Positions 1 to 12,330 of a DNA stretch of 64,000 nt are shown in pieces. A model generated the notes under the pieces. That model was not told where the DNA came from and did no database searches. It saw only the letters and a program-made list of their open reading frames with translations. The stretch is from Microcebus murinus (Eukaryota; Chordata; Mammalia; Primates; Cheirogaleidae), in NCBI RefSeq assembly GCF_040939455.1, contig NC_134108.1, positions 19,683,501 through 19,747,500 of the forward strand, given 5' to 3'. A program made the position numbers and the translations under genes. The first letter of the stretch is position 1. Each line of letters starts with the position of its first letter.

Positions 1-689
1 ATATGCAACCACACTCCCTCTTCCTAAATATCTTAAAGGGAGGTAACCTTAAGGGAAAGGGGAGATTACCCTTGGCTATATGAATGAGACTTTTCTATCC
101 CAAACCAGCTAAACAATAGATTCCTCCTCCAGTAAGTTAAAAAATAGTTGTTTCACTTGGCTAAAAAGAAAAAGAAGGGAAAATAGATTGGCATGTTTAT
201 AAGGTGATTGCCAAGTCAGAAATAGACAGCAATGAGAAACTATAGAGAGCCTAACGTGATACTAAAGTATTTACCATAGTAATACTTACTCACCTTGTCA
301 AGTCATTGATACTGTTTAAAACAGAAATGTTTAAATAAGTAAATATTATAAACTTAAGACAAACCACTGAATTCAAGGCCCGGAGTAAGGCTTCAATGAT
401 TCAGACTGCCTGTTAACATTCTCACTAGAATGGCAGAATCACCACATGTCCACAGGGAAGGAACCCCAGTCTACTCAGTAATTCAGAATATGAACGAGCA
501 AAGGACCTCTACTGTTAGCCACTGAGATTTATTCACATATTCATTAAGAAAATGTTAATGCACCAGTAACTGTTAAATAATTTGTCTTTAGTGGTCTATA
601 CATCGTTTGCTATTAATTTAATTTCATTTTACATATAAAAGAGAATTTGTTACCTTGCCTTTTCTGGCACCTTAAGGAAACCTGTGTTC

Positions 690-965
690 CTCTATTTTCA
701 AAGCTAGTGCGGCAGCATCTGCAAATCTCTCTCTCTGACCTCTCAGTCCATCGTTACATCTCCTTCTCCTCTCTTATAATGACCTTTGTGAGTATGTTGG
801 GGCCACCTAGATAATCCAAGATAATCCCTCCCCATTTCAAGATCCTTATCATAATCACATTGGCAGAGTCCCTTTCACCATGCAAAGTAACACATTTATA
901 GGTTTCAGGGGTTAAGATGTGGACATCTTGTTGGGGGCGGGGGGCGTTATTATGTCCACCACAAA
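690..965 (-). mobile_element. MLT1-like ERVL-MaLR LTR fragment
   Basis: The block from about CTCTTATAATGACCTTTGTG through the run AATCCAAGATAATC and GGTTAAGATGTGGACATCTT resembles the reverse complement of an old MaLR LTR of the MLT1 group. It is a non-coding relic, and the minus ORF across it is incidental. The subfamily cannot be assigned by eye. Confidence 0.5.
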
Positions 966-2359
966 TGCCCTCACCATGTTCCCAGTGTAGGCCCACTTAT
1001 CTCTGTCCCTTCCAGCCTGTAAGATTCATGAAGACAGTATCTTCACTATAGGTCTACTGTGGGTATTTGGTGCATGGCAGTGGTGTGCTCTTAAATGCTT
1101 AACAACAGGTTCTCCAAAAGATAAAGAAAATGACCTTGATTTATAGCATCTGCAATTTGTGCTTTACATTCTTTCATCATGTTCAGTTTCAAGCTAATGA
1201 CTTCACTGAATGTGAAGCTGGGAAAAGATACAGAGCTGTACACCACTTGACAGATACAATAAATATTTCTCTATATAATGTAATATATATTACATCTGTC
1301 TATGACCCCAAGGACATAGATAATAGTACAATGAAGTAAAATACTTATGGTGTAATGAGTTTTGAGTATTACTTTTGTTTTTATTTTAATTTATTTAATT
1401 ATAACTATATATTGAACATTATTTTTAATAAGGAATCTGCTTAATAACTTAAAAACTTCCTGAATATTTAACAATGAGCTCTCACAACTGGCTCCACACC
1501 ACTACATGCCAGATATAAAATGAATATTTGTTGGATGGGTGAATGACTTAATGTATCTAATAATAGTATATTAAAATGTATTCAGCTGTTAATCATCTGC
1601 TTATTGTTTCTTGTCTGAAACATTAGTGTGAAATTTAAAAATAAACACTGTTTATTCTAATTTGAAGATAAGCTATACTAAATTTGAGCATTACCTTTAC
1701 TCTGTTCACAGGGCATAAGAAATACATTTAAAGAAGTAAGATTTTGGTCTGAGTTGTTATTTTTAATTTTCTTTAATTCTTTGGCTATTGTCAACCTTGG
1801 TGGAAATTATGTTGATTTAGAAGAGATTCAGGATATTTAACTACTTTACATGAAATGCGTACTAGTAGGTTAAATATGAAAGAAACATTATGAACACACT
1901 ATTATCTTGATTTAGGAATCATTCCACACTCATAGTAGGTAAATGATAATGTATAAATCCCAACTCTATTGTCAAGTATTAAGATGCTAATCTTTGAAAT
2001 TTGAAATTGAAACACCTCCTGAGAACTTTTACTGATAAGCTTACTGATAAATAAAACAACTTTTAAAAAATATTAAAAGAAAACATTCTATATTAGAGTG
2101 CTTGAGGTATTTCAAGCACTTGATTTTCTTGAGTCTTTTTTAGTGAAAAACATCTAACTACTACATTCTACAACTTTTTTGTCTACCTTGAAGCTTCCCA
2201 TGGGATCCAAACCACAATGACCTGTGTAAGTCACATAAACTTGACACTAGTGAAGTATTTTAGATAGCATTCAGAATTTAAAATGTGAATTCCAAGGCAA
2301 AAAAAAAAAAAAGAGAAAGAAGGAAAAGTTCCAAAAGTAAGATTATCCCATAAGAGTGG

Positions 2360-2470
2360 GATAATCAGAGATAAAATATTTGCTGAGAAAGTTCTACAAC
2401 CAAGTTGAATATACAAAGATAAAAATCAAAGATAAAATCAAAGATTTTATCAAAGATAAAATATTTGGCT
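2360..2470. repeat. Imperfect local duplication with short hairpin
   Basis: AGATAAAATATTTGCT at 2370 recurs as AGATAAAATATTTGGCT near 2455. Between them, GATAAAATC (2431-2439) and GATTTTATC (2443-2451) form a perfect 9-bp inverted repeat with a 3-nt loop. It is probably the product of replication slippage. Confidence 0.6.
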
Positions 2471-3026
2471 AGAAAGCTTTTAAAAAGGTATTCTGAAGTC
2501 AATGAGCCTTTTCTTAGTTGCTAATAAAAATAAAATATTGGCAGGAGAGTTAACACTTTTCAGTGAAGGCTGGTAGGGAGTACATGTCCTAGCATGTGTG
2601 GGTCAGAGTTGGTAAATTGCAGATATTACAGAGAAAATGTTAGCTGGCAGAAGGGAGAGAATTTTACAGAAAGGGCATATAATTCTATGGAATTACATCT
2701 GTTAAATTAACAAGAAATATGAGACAAATGGAATGAACAGATATATCTGTTATTCTAAATAAAATAATCTGATTTTCCTAAAGTGGATTAGTTGACTAAT
2801 GTAGGATTTTTTTTCATTCATTTATATGAAACAAAGTAAATAAACATATCCAGTTTATACTATCATGGCTTGAAAGCATAAAATCTATGTGGACACTTGT
2901 GGAACCACACTTAATCAATTTTGATTGGGATCAAAATGCAGAGCCACAGTCCATAAGGATTATTTCTAACAACCATAATGAAAGAACTAGCTTTCCCAGG
3001 CAGTGCTAATTTCATGATTTACTTAC

Positions 3027-3092
3027 ACACTTCCTGTGGTGGAGCTGCTGTCAGTGAGAAAAGACCCATTAGTCCTTTCCATCTGGGCCAGT
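3027..3092 (-). CDS. UTRN: UTRN exon (DMD exon 73 equivalent), 66 bp
   Basis: This 66-bp exon completes an Arg codon, then encodes [20 protein letters not shown] and S, ending with GT| of a Val codon. It belongs to the serine-rich linker before the alpha-syntrophin-binding segment encoded by the next exon. The acceptor is tttgcag|ACTGG and the donor is GAAGTGT|gtaagt. It is the last coding exon in the window. I looked for the next exon (starting around EDEHALIQQYC) in 1-3026 and did not find it. Confidence 0.97.
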
Positions 3093-4191
3093 CTGCAAAA
3101 TGAAAATAAGGAGGTTAGGTAATGTGGCCCCACAGGACATGGCCAATTGGAGGCAAATCCTCAGTCGTCCCTACATTGTCAAAATTCCAACAAAACATAG
3201 AGAGGTCCAGATCTCTTAACAAGATTGTAAAATTAAAACATCTAATGTTGAGTTACATTTCTATCATCACTGCCTTAAAGCCTGTAGGCCTTCATCTTAT
3301 GCTGCGTTGTTGAGTCTCCTAAATGACCTTTCAGATGTAGGCTCTCCTTCGTCCAAGAGTTGGTCTTGTACATTAAAGTGGGGGTTACATTTCACATGAA
3401 TCTAATGACGTCCTTCTCATGCTTAAAGACTCTCTCTGACGTCCCATTACTGAAGGACATGATCCAACTCCTGAGCAGCTGGGAACTTCATTATCTGACT
3501 TCACCTAGGCCCCTGTACTCCTTCTTTTCTCTTCCCTACCTGTAGTTCAGTAAACAAGACGTTTCTTCCCAGCTCAACACTTTTGACTATGTTTTTCCTC
3601 CAACCCAAGCCTGCCTTTCCCCAAAAATTCTACCTGGCCTAGACCCAGTTCAAATGTTACTGATTTTTATGATGCTGGAACTAACCTTTTTAGGCATAGT
3701 GAGTTAGTAAGACCACAGATGCTTAGTATGTACTACTTTTCTGAAACTGTGTGTATATCATCAAGACCAGTCTATATTTTATATTATTTAGGGACTCTAA
3801 AAATAAAGCCCTATCCTAAGGCATTAGCATAAATTTAATTACATAGTAGAATTCGTATGTGCACCATCTCCTGAGAATATTTTCAATCTCACTTTCATTC
3901 ACTGAAACTGGGTTACATTATCTAAATCCTGCTTGCGCAGGGTTTGGATTCTCATGAGCGCGATAATCACATCCTATTGAGCTTTACTTTTCACAGAATA
4001 TATAGCAGGTGTTTGGTAAAGTGCAAATTGCAACATGAAAAAGTGAGAGCCCAGATTCCAAATACAACGGAATCACGACTCCTGCAAAACGACACTCTTT
4101 AAATCAAGGTATGTTATTGGTGTCAGATTAATTAGAAAAAGATACATTCTGGGCATCAGTGCTGCAGCAGGCTCTGGTCAAAGGGTCTTAC
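3093..4191 (-). other. UTRN intron 72/73
   Basis: This 1,099-bp intron has a GT-AG structure (gtaaga at its start, tttgcag at its end). The stretch 3400-3720 reads like a diverged L2 3' region in plus orientation. Nothing coding was recognised. Confidence 0.85.
3400..3720 (+). mobile_element. L2-like LINE 3' region, diverged
   Basis: A C/T-rich run with phrases such as CAGTTCAAATGTTACTG near 3648 parallels the L2 3' consensus around its CAGCTCAAATGTCAC segment. It is old and fragmentary. Confidence 0.4.
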
Positions 4192-4257
4192 CGTGTGGCA
4201 TATTGTTCTATCCTTGAATGGGTGTCATCGTGAAACAGCTGAGGAGACTGGGAGGGG
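4192..4257 (-). CDS. UTRN: UTRN exon (DMD exon 72 equivalent), 66 bp
   Basis: This 66-bp exon completes an Asp codon, then encodes PSQSPQLFHDDTHSRIEQYA and T, ending with CG| of an Arg codon. HDDTHSRIEQYATR is the conserved start of the C-terminal tail shared with dystrophin (HDDTHSRIEHYASR). The donor is ACACG|gtaaga. The acceptor is cttaaag|CCCCTCC, with a short purine-interrupted pyrimidine tract, and is the weakest acceptor in this cluster. A downstream cccag at 4248 could act as an alternative acceptor but would lose 10 nt and the frame. Confidence 0.96.
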
Positions 4258-4482
4258 CTTTAAGGGAAATAACAAAGCATCAATTTTATGCCCAAATATT
4301 GAGGGTTGTTACTATTAGACATGTTAGCTTAGTTAAATAACGGATTTGCCATGCAAAGAAACCACTAGGATGGTTACCCGGGATGCAGGAATATTATTTT
4401 AGACCAAGAGTTTAGTAATCACCCCATGCTAACGCAGCTGATCAGAACACCCATCTCCTGCACGCGGGCTGTGAATACTCAC

Positions 4483-4521
4483 TCATAGTGCTCTGGCCAC
4501 ATACTGATGAGTGTGATAGGA
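4483..4521 (-). CDS. UTRN: UTRN micro-exon (DMD exon 71 equivalent), 39 bp
   Basis: This 39-bp exon completes a Thr codon, then encodes PITLISMWPEHY, and ends with GA| of an Asp codon. The acceptor is excellent (long CT tract ending ctctctgcag) and the donor is TATGA|gtgagt. Its DMD counterpart, also 39 bp, is the best-known alternatively spliced C-terminal exon. Here both flanking introns are phase 2, so skipping removes 13 residues cleanly. The intron to the next exon is only 225 bp, the shortest in the window. Confidence 0.97.
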   Translation of the reverse strand, partial: SYHTHQYVARAL

Positions 4522-5550
4522 CTGCAGAGAGCGAGAGGGAGACAAAAGTCACAGAACAAACACTAGCCAGCAACTTAAGACGAAAACAGTGGGGGCAGGG
4601 GTGTGTGTGGAAGATTCTCAATTGTCTTCCACTCAAATATTTAGTTGGCCTGAAAGCCACCATGGGGAAATCAAAAGTAACAGAAGTCACAGTTTATTCT
4701 AGAGAAGACGCTGTGTATTCAAGTATCTGCAGGGGCCTTTTCACACATATTACAGGATATTTGCAACAGGACAGCAAACACATCTTTAAACAGTCTTACT
4801 GGGGGAATAAAACCAGAATGTTCAAAAATAGCTCAAAATTATAAAATAATTTTGAGATAATGTTCTATAATATACGAAGGGGAGATGCAACCATAGTTTT
4901 GGTTTTTTTTTTTTCTGGAAAAAGAACTTGGTTAGAAAGGTGAAGTTAAAAATTAAAGACTACATTATATGTTGATGACAGAAATGTAATAAAATTGGAT
5001 TTTTCTGATTCTTCATCCAATTTTAAGTATAAAAATTCAAACCAGGTATTCACAAAATATCTCAGCTTCGCAGACACATTGAGAAAACAGGCAACCTAGA
5101 TACCCCCTACGTACCTTGCCAAAAAGGTCACATTATCAATGAAACCGAAAGCAACTTCTCTAGATCATGATATACTTTCATCAAACAAAATTTTATCGAA
5201 AAGCTCAATCTATGAAATGATACAGGAAAACTTATTCTGCTTGCATCAGGGGCTTGGGTCTGCAGCCAGATCATTCAGTATCACTCCTGGCCCTGGGGCT
5301 ACCCCTCAGCCTCATACCCTGGGTAGGAATCCCCAAATCTCCATGAAAATATCTTCGAAAACAACTGATACGAATTAACAGCTAGTTCAAACCCTAACTT
5401 TTTTGGGTTAGATGGGTAACTTAAAAAGGGGAAATTTAAAAGTACAAAGAAAATCAGCTCTCTATTTAAAAAATAAGTAATGTCTCCTGCAAAAGCTAAT
5501 GCTGATTGAAACAAAATCATTCCAGACCTGCTAGATTCTCTTATTTCAAT

Positions 5551-5584
5551 TATACATACATACTCAAAAATGTATGTATGTATA
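5551..5584. repeat. Perfect inverted repeat, 13-bp arms
   Basis: TATACATACATAC at 5551-5563 and its exact reverse complement at 5572-5584 flank an 8-nt A-rich loop. It is built from ATAC/GTAT microsatellite units and could extrude as a small cruciform. No function is implied. Confidence 0.8.
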
Positions 5585-6439
5585 ATACATACTTTTCTCA
5601 TTATCACCTACTGTGAAGTGCAAGTTGATGTTTACCTAGGCAAGAGTAAAAAGAGACAGAATGTCATCTTATTGGGATGAAAAACTAAGATTCTTTGGAC
5701 CTACTTTCAGAACTATGCATTTATCCATTCTGTGTTTGTCAGAATATATTATCAGTGGACTTAATTATACATGTGTAAAATAGATACAACAACAAAACAA
5801 CATAGTATTATTCAATACTCTTTTTACATCACTACATATCATTAACCTTGAAATAGAAATGTTAAATGTCAGATGCATGATTTGCTATATGCTTTCTAAA
5901 AACAGAACTGCTTAAGAGATTATTTCTAAAATTCAAGTGTACAAAAACATTTGCCATAAGCTTTAAATAGAAGAAAAATGTGTATTTTTGATCTTAATTG
6001 ACCTTGGAAAAGCCTTGTGAAACTGCTTGACTGGTTTGTGTGAAGTTAATCCAGTTAGCACAAAAGTGATTCATGAACTAAGATAAAAATGGCAAGGGCA
6101 GAAAGCTGAACTGAAGAGTTTCTCAAAAGAAATTTTATAAATATATTTGGAAATATATTTGGAAATTTTTAGAAAAGAAGTAAAGATAAAAAATCAATTT
6201 TGATTTGTAGAAAAAAATTAAGGTTAAGTGAAAAGCTTTCTCATTTAATTCTGAAAAGATAAAAATAAACAACTACGTAGTTAGAATCTATGATTAAAAG
6301 GGGTTAAAAATAAGACCCGTGTGTGTTAGCTCAGACTTTATAACGCAGCTTGTTCACGCTTTCCAGTGTGTTCGCTGAACAGAGTGTTTTGGTCAGTCAC
6401 ACATTAATATTCAAGGAATCAGATTCTACTACATATACT

Positions 6440-6900
6440 TAATAATACATGAAATGTAACCCAGACTTTGAAGATTTTAGTGACCTTTTAGTGCCTTCAA
6501 TTCTCAGCAGACTGTCTTTTGCCTTCATCAATCCATTTGCCCCAGAGCTGGGTAAGCGAGATCCCAGCTGCTCTGACACAAAGACCCTCACTGGCTGCCA
6601 GGGCTCTCAGGGTAAACTCCAAACACCTTGGCGTGGTTAGGTATCTGGCTCCAGCTTCTCTCTCCACTTTCATTTCTTGCCACTATCCCCAGCTCCCCAG
6701 CTCAGTCTCCAAAACTGTCTTGCCTCCAGGCTTCTGAAAATGCTTCCTTTGCCCAGAAACTCTATGTCTCCTCCTCCTACACCAAACACTCAACACTTGG
6801 CCCTGTTAATCTTTCGGGTCTCAGCTTAGCTGTCACTGCCCCCCAGTCCAGTGCTACTGGGACCACAGTTGCACTTACTCTGAGTTGGTTATTGCTATAG
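6440..6900 (+). mobile_element. L2 LINE 3' region
   Basis: This is a C/T-rich stretch with L2-like phrases: GTAAACTCCAAACACCTTGG near 6611, then TTGCCTCCAGGCTTCTG, and GGTCTCAGCTTAGCTGTCAC near 6817. The same order occurs in the L2 3' consensus. The three overlapping plus ORFs here come from this repeat. Confidence 0.6.
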
Positions 6901-9719
6901 CAAGGCTTAAAAAAATCATGAAACTCATTTATTCCACTTTATCCAATACAGGGAAAGGTGTCCGTTTTACTTTTTTAACCTTTAGGGAAACCAACCTATT
7001 TTTTTAGTCAATAATAATCTCTCACAACTCTCAAATTCCTTTTGCTACTATTTTAGTTTGTTTCTCAGGTTTATTTTCAATGGTCCATTCTTTAATCAAG
7101 CTCTACTCATTTATATTTTTTTGAAAAATTTTGCATAGTTATAAAATTAAATGAATAACCCTTAGCACGGGTTTGTTTACCCTTCTCAGTAACAACTCAT
7201 TTTCCCCATAAATCCCCTTCATGTAGACATGTATAATTACTGGGCAGAGGATAAGACACTACATTTTACAAGGATGAAAGAGAAAGAAAAAGAAGCAACG
7301 GAAAATTCTAATCAGTTTCATAAATAACTTCAACACATTTACCACTTCACTGGTTTTTCTCCAATGTTCTCCTCCCACAAATAGGAAGATAAACAAAATC
7401 AAACTTTTTTACCACCCCCTCACATAGATTGTTACACAAGAAGATTAAGTGGCCCTACACCAGAAAGGGCTCAGTAGAAAAATGAACTATACTAATCTAG
7501 ACAGCCTGGTCTAGAATTAGAGAAAGACGAAAACCTGCCCACTGTATCCAGTTGCTCATAAATCTTTTTCAATAAGGATCCTGTGGCATCTGATTTAATT
7601 TTATACTACTTCCTTTCTTTCTTTTGCTTTCCTCTCACTGAAAATGCTAGTAAATTCATGTTCAATGAGGTGAGGCATTTTCAGAATTATAACCCAAAAC
7701 CATAGCACAAAATTATTTGACATGGTTTTCTGTTAATTTTTAATTTAAAAGAGTCACTCAGAATAGAATGATTGACGCTAATGATTATTTTGACACTACA
7801 AGGAAAATTATTAACAATGTTTAAAAGGAGAATAAAAGTTGCATCTAACCACATGATTCCAGTAAAGGATGTAGATATTTGGGACACAGAACGCCAATAA
7901 CAAAAGAGTGAAAGGCACATCATTTAGTTCAAACCCATCAAATTATCTGGTAAATTAAAGCACCATGAAATTATTCTATGCCTCAGAATTTATCCATTCC
8001 AAAGTTTAATTGGATACAAAGAGATACAAAGAGAAGTAAAATTTTGCCTTTATCATAGATGCTTAGCACTAAAAACAAGTTAAGAATATGTTATCATACA
8101 ACCTTTCAGAAAAGGACAAAAGTATGCCCACAAAATGAAGAGAGGACCAAAAATCTACCTTCCTAAATATATGAGAATAGCTCTGTTTAAAATGAAATTG
8201 CTTTAATAAAATTTGTTCTAAATTGTACTATGCCTGAAACTGGTTAAGAAGACATATATCTTAATTGTACATAGTTTGATATCAAGCAGAGTTATCAAAA
8301 AGTTTAAATGCTTTCTTATGCTCTATATGTGTTATATAGAGACCTATCCTACATATGCATCTGTCTTATATTTCTTTCTATATGCACACACATGACATTA
8401 CCTACAGAGGAATAACAGTATCTACTGTGCTTTGACTGTGGTCTTTCTTCTCCTTCTTAGCAGTTCCATAAATAAGAGACACACTGGCACATAAATTTAG
8501 CAAAGTTTCAAGACTACAGAGCTTTATATGGAAAAAAAAAAGAATCTGACAAAATTGTCTATTTTCCTATTTTGACATCTGAGACATTCATTGACTGTCA
8601 TAATACACTGGAATATTACTGTTCTTTGATTATCTCTCATCTATAAAATAAAATGAACTATAAGTTTTGAAGGTTAAAGAAAGTTTTACAACACAAAAAT
8701 TATACTAAACACATTTTTTATACTATAATTTTCTGTACTGTATAAAGTAGAAAACTTCATACCCTTGTGAATTCTTCTTTTATATTCTTTTGAGAGGGTG
8801 TCTTTCCCTGACTAGAATATAGTTATGCTATGTAACTAGGCACTATGGTGATGATTGGCAATAAAAGTTCATTTTCTCCAAGATTTAACCATAAGAAAAT
8901 TGGCCTTAGCTGAAATACTTGTGCTGATATTTCTAAAAGTGATTCAAAGATTTAAAATCATAGTTATTTTGATCTTGATATATAACTGTTTAGTAACTTA
9001 AAATTACATCCTTGCATCTCTTCTCAGACTAGAAATTCTTATTTCCCTTGCTTTATAATCCCATGGTAATTTTACTATCTTGTAACTTTCACTTACACTT
9101 GTCAACTCAAATTATATACGATTAAGAAATTTTGTGTATTTCATGTAATATACAAAGCTATCTCATTTTGCTATATTCATCTTCAAGAAAAAATAGATTA
9201 GAAACATAAGGTGAGACTTTCGTGAGATTTTAGCATAGCTATGTGTCTGAAGCAAGAGATTAATTATTAATAAATTTATATTAAAAAGGTACAAAATAAG
9301 TACAAAACATATTATTAGAAACAGCAAAACACCCCTCCAAATGGGGAAAAATGGAAAATAAATAAAAGAATAAAAGATCATATAATACCACAACTTAAGT
9401 ATTTATAAAAGGAAAAGAGATGACTAAACAAAAAAGACCAGTGTATATTGAGGTTGACACATTAATATATATTTTTAAAGTCCAGGAACACATGCAAGTT
9501 TAAACCTGGAATGTTGGCTGTGACACTGTCAAAAGGAAACAGTAACAATTCATGTTGTGAAGACTAATTCCAAGTTAATTTACCTCTTTTAAAATAAGAC
9601 ATTTTACCAAAACACAAATATTTTTGGTATTAAACAATTTCTCTTGTGTCAGGACCATAAAGAAAGATAACATCAAATATAAATGTTCACAGAAGATTTA
9701 ATATGAAAATCAAACTTAC

Positions 9720-9856
9720 GTCTCTAAGTTGTCACCTTCAAGAACTGTCTGGACAGGCAGATAGCCAAGCCGAGGATGTTTGGCAAAGTATTTCTTTGAC
9801 CTGAATTTGTTCTTCAGCACCTTTGTGAAGTCTCGTACATCTTCCCCTGATGTTGT
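9720..9856 (-). CDS. UTRN: UTRN exon (DMD exon 70 equivalent), post-ZZ segment
   Basis: This 137-bp exon starts in phase 0 with [20 protein letters not shown], continues [20 protein letters not shown] and GDNLE, and ends two bases into a Thr codon. It is the last part of the cysteine-rich region. The motif [20 protein letters not shown] is nearly invariant across dystrophin, utrophin and dystrobrevin relatives. The donor is GAGAC|gtaagt and the acceptor is ttatag|ACAACA. It has no ATG-led ORF and was found by its conserved protein sequence and its splice sites. From this exon on, every intron in the window is phase 2. Confidence 0.98.
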
Positions 9857-10984
9857 CTATAAGGTTGGAAAAATTACACTTCCCTTATTAAAACTGAAGG
9901 TAATAATTATCTATAATAAAATCAGAGCAGGTAAATGCTGACAGTTTGGTGGTTTCATGTGTTTCTTTGGAATAATGAAAACACTTGGCCGTCAGAACTT
10001 GTCATTAAATATATCCAGTGATAAGTTTAGAATTTTTCATTTTCTGTTGAAAATAAACCATAAATAGCTCATTTTGCAATATTTGAAAACCTGTACCAAA
10101 AAGTAAAACAAGTTTTGAAAATATTATTGTTTGGTTCCATCACTAACAAATTTGCAATCTGCTACTACAAATGTAATGAAGACAGAGTATATTCTATGGT
10201 TTTAACTAAGCTGCATAAATGGAGGTTAGCCATATAGTCCATTCTGGATCCACACGAGTCAGCTATATTCCAGTCTGGAGAAAGAGAAAGCAATGAACTA
10301 GAGAGAAAGAGTGGAGTGTTCTATTTGAGAAGGACTACCGTCAACTTCTTTTGTCCTTTCTCAATCGTGCAGGCATACAATTATTTTACCTGAAATAAAT
10401 TTTTAATGGCATATAAAATCTCACTGTTTCCTTAAGCATTTCAAGATGATGAGTTTAATAATCATTTAGGGTGAGATGGGCTGGCACTGCTTCGACCTCA
10501 TCCCCTCATCCTTCTTCGTGAACTCTTGTTCTCTAAGCCTCATTTCACTCTTTATCACAATTCTAGTTTTTATTTGAAATACAAACATCAACTTTAGTCC
10601 TTCTGGAGATGTATTTAAAATATTTACATATTGACCTGCACAGAACTGAATTAAGACTTTGATCCTCTGAGTCCCAGTTAGCTGCTCAACCTACCACTAG
10701 GTAGACCTCACTCCCCTTTCTTGGGAGAAATGGGATGGGGTGGTAGAGAACTTTTCTAAAACAGAAACTCAACGGATGAACACATTTGTTTACCTAATCC
10801 CTGTTCCTGCCCTCCATCTCTTCCTTCATGACAAATATACCCAGGACTCGTACAAACTTGTTTTCCAAACAAAAACTTAAAAAAATATGTAATTATTTTT
10901 AAAAACTATGTTCTGAGTCAACTCTTATATAGTTTTGCCACTTTCTATTTGTTCCCATTCCACCTAAATATGTCTTGTTTCTAG

Positions 10985-11300
10985 CAAACAATCACTTCTG
11001 TAATCCTTGCACTTTGAGAGACTGAGATGGGAGGATTGCTTGAGGCCAGGAGTTCGAGACCAGTGTGAGCAAGAGTGAGACCCCATTTCTACAAAAAATA
11101 AAAAAATATTAGCTGGCCATGGTGGCATGCTCCTCTAGTCCAGCTTCTCGGGGTGCTGAGGCTGGAGGATCATTTGAGCCCAGGAGTTTAAGGTTGCAGT
11201 GAGATATTATGATGCCACTGGACTCTAGCCAGGGTGACAGAGCAAGACCCCGTCTCAACAAACAAACAAACAAACAAACAAACAAACAAACAAACAAAAC
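10985..11300 (+). mobile_element. Old Alu SINE (AluJ-like) with (CAAA)n tail
   Basis: A dimeric Alu with a degraded 5' end: TGTAATCCTTGCACTTTG, then GAGGATTGCTTGAGGCCAGG, an A-rich mid-linker near 11093, and a right arm ending at GTCTCAACAAAC. The poly(A) tail has become a CAAA microsatellite (11257-11300), which creates the spurious leucine/valine/cysteine-rich minus ORF. Confidence 0.9.
11257..11300. repeat. (CAAA)n microsatellite
   Basis: About eleven CAAA units derived from the 3' tail of the adjacent Alu. It is likely to vary in length between individuals. Confidence 0.9.
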
Positions 11301-12059
11301 CAACTATTAAAGGAACTTTTAATTGTCTAGGCTTGCAGAGCAGTGAGGAGGCATGAATAAGGCCAAGCTATTTATAATCTAAAATTCACCAACTTTTATA
11401 TTATTGCAAAACATAAACAAAAAACTTCCAAAAAGGACAGCCCCATGTTATCACTAGGTCTTGCCATCAGATTCACAATGACAAATCTTTCCCCGAACAA
11501 CTGAAAACAAACTATATGACAACCTGTAGTTACATGGATACAGACCCTCCCAAATGTAAAGCAGAAGTGCAGAGGGAGAAAAAAAAATAGTATTAAAGAA
11601 AAAAAGAAGAATTCAAGGCAACTCTGTGGAGAAAAAAGGTTGCTATGAGAGGTGATAGTTTAAGATCTTAATGGGCAGAATAGGAGAAATAAGCAGAAGA
11701 TAGCTGGGAGTACGGAAGGAAACATTTAGAGACGTCTTGGTAAAGAGGGAGAAGGGAAGACGCTTTCCATAACGGAAATGTAAAAAGACCTCTGTACGAG
11801 GATAAGCATTTATGACCCAATTTATTCCTACGTCTGCTCTTAGTGCACTGTTGATACACACAGAGATACTTAAGGAAGAAATAGATTCCAGCTTTTACTT
11901 GGGCCATCTCCAGGCCTGGCAATGCAGTTTTTGATCCCTTAGGCCAGTGGTTTTCGAGCCCTATCCAGGTTTTCAACTCACAGCCCCTAGTGGTGCAGGT
12001 GAGTGGGAGGAAAGGCCAGGTGAGGAGGCACCAATCCCTTCCCTAGTCTGCCTCAGGGC

Positions 12060-12330
12060 AGTGCACACTGTACAATCCAGCAGTTTTTAGTATATTCTCA
12101 GAGTCGAACAGCCATCACCACTGTCTAATTATAAAACATTTCATCACCTCAAAGAGAAGCTCTGTACCTATTACCTCCTTCTTCCACAACCTTTGGCAAG
12201 CATTTATTTACTTTCTGTCTCTATGAATTTGCCTATTCTGGACATTTCATATAAATGGATTCATATCACATGTGGTCTTTTATGACTAGTTTCTTCCACT
12301 TAGCAGAATATTCTTCTAACTTATGAGTTC
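12060..12330 (-). mobile_element. Ancient L1 (L1M-type) 3'-region fragment
   Basis: GAACAGCCATCACCACTGTC, TTCTGTCTCTATGAATTTGC and CTATTCTGGACATTTCATAT occur in the order seen in reverse-oriented L1M 3' regions. It is non-coding. Confidence 0.6.

Larger units (their letters stand above)
1..3026 (-). other. UTRN intron 73/74 (partial): A+T-rich, old repeats
   Basis: This is the 5' part of the intron after exon 73. It holds an MLT1-like LTR relic near 690-965, an L2-3'-end-like piece at 1000-1110 and another near 1500-1550 (TATTTGTTGGATGGGTGAATG-type tail). A short duplicated A+T-rich block lies at 2360-2470. No conserved coding sequence or second gene was recognised. Confidence 0.8.
4522..9719 (-). 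other. UTRN intron 70/71
   Basis: This 5.2-kb intron is A+T-rich. It contains an L2 3' region at 6440-6900 and a perfect inverted repeat of ATAC units at 5551-5584. The rest (about 6900-9719) shows no repeat or coding pattern that I can name. Confidence 0.8.

Noticed and set aside
1..3026. Next downstream exon (DMD exon 74 equivalent)
   Set aside because: No minus-strand sequence resembling EDEHALIQQYC or the following tail was found, so it lies outside the window.
4488..4844. 118-residue plus ORF overlapping the 39-bp exon
   Set aside because: It is antisense to exon 71 and its flanking introns, with no recognisable domain. ORFs of this length are expected by chance in 64 kb.
11257..11300. 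Regular CAAA repeats as a structured repeat array
   Set aside because: It is a microsatellite grown from an Alu poly(A) tail. There are no spacers of CRISPR type and the organism is a mammal.
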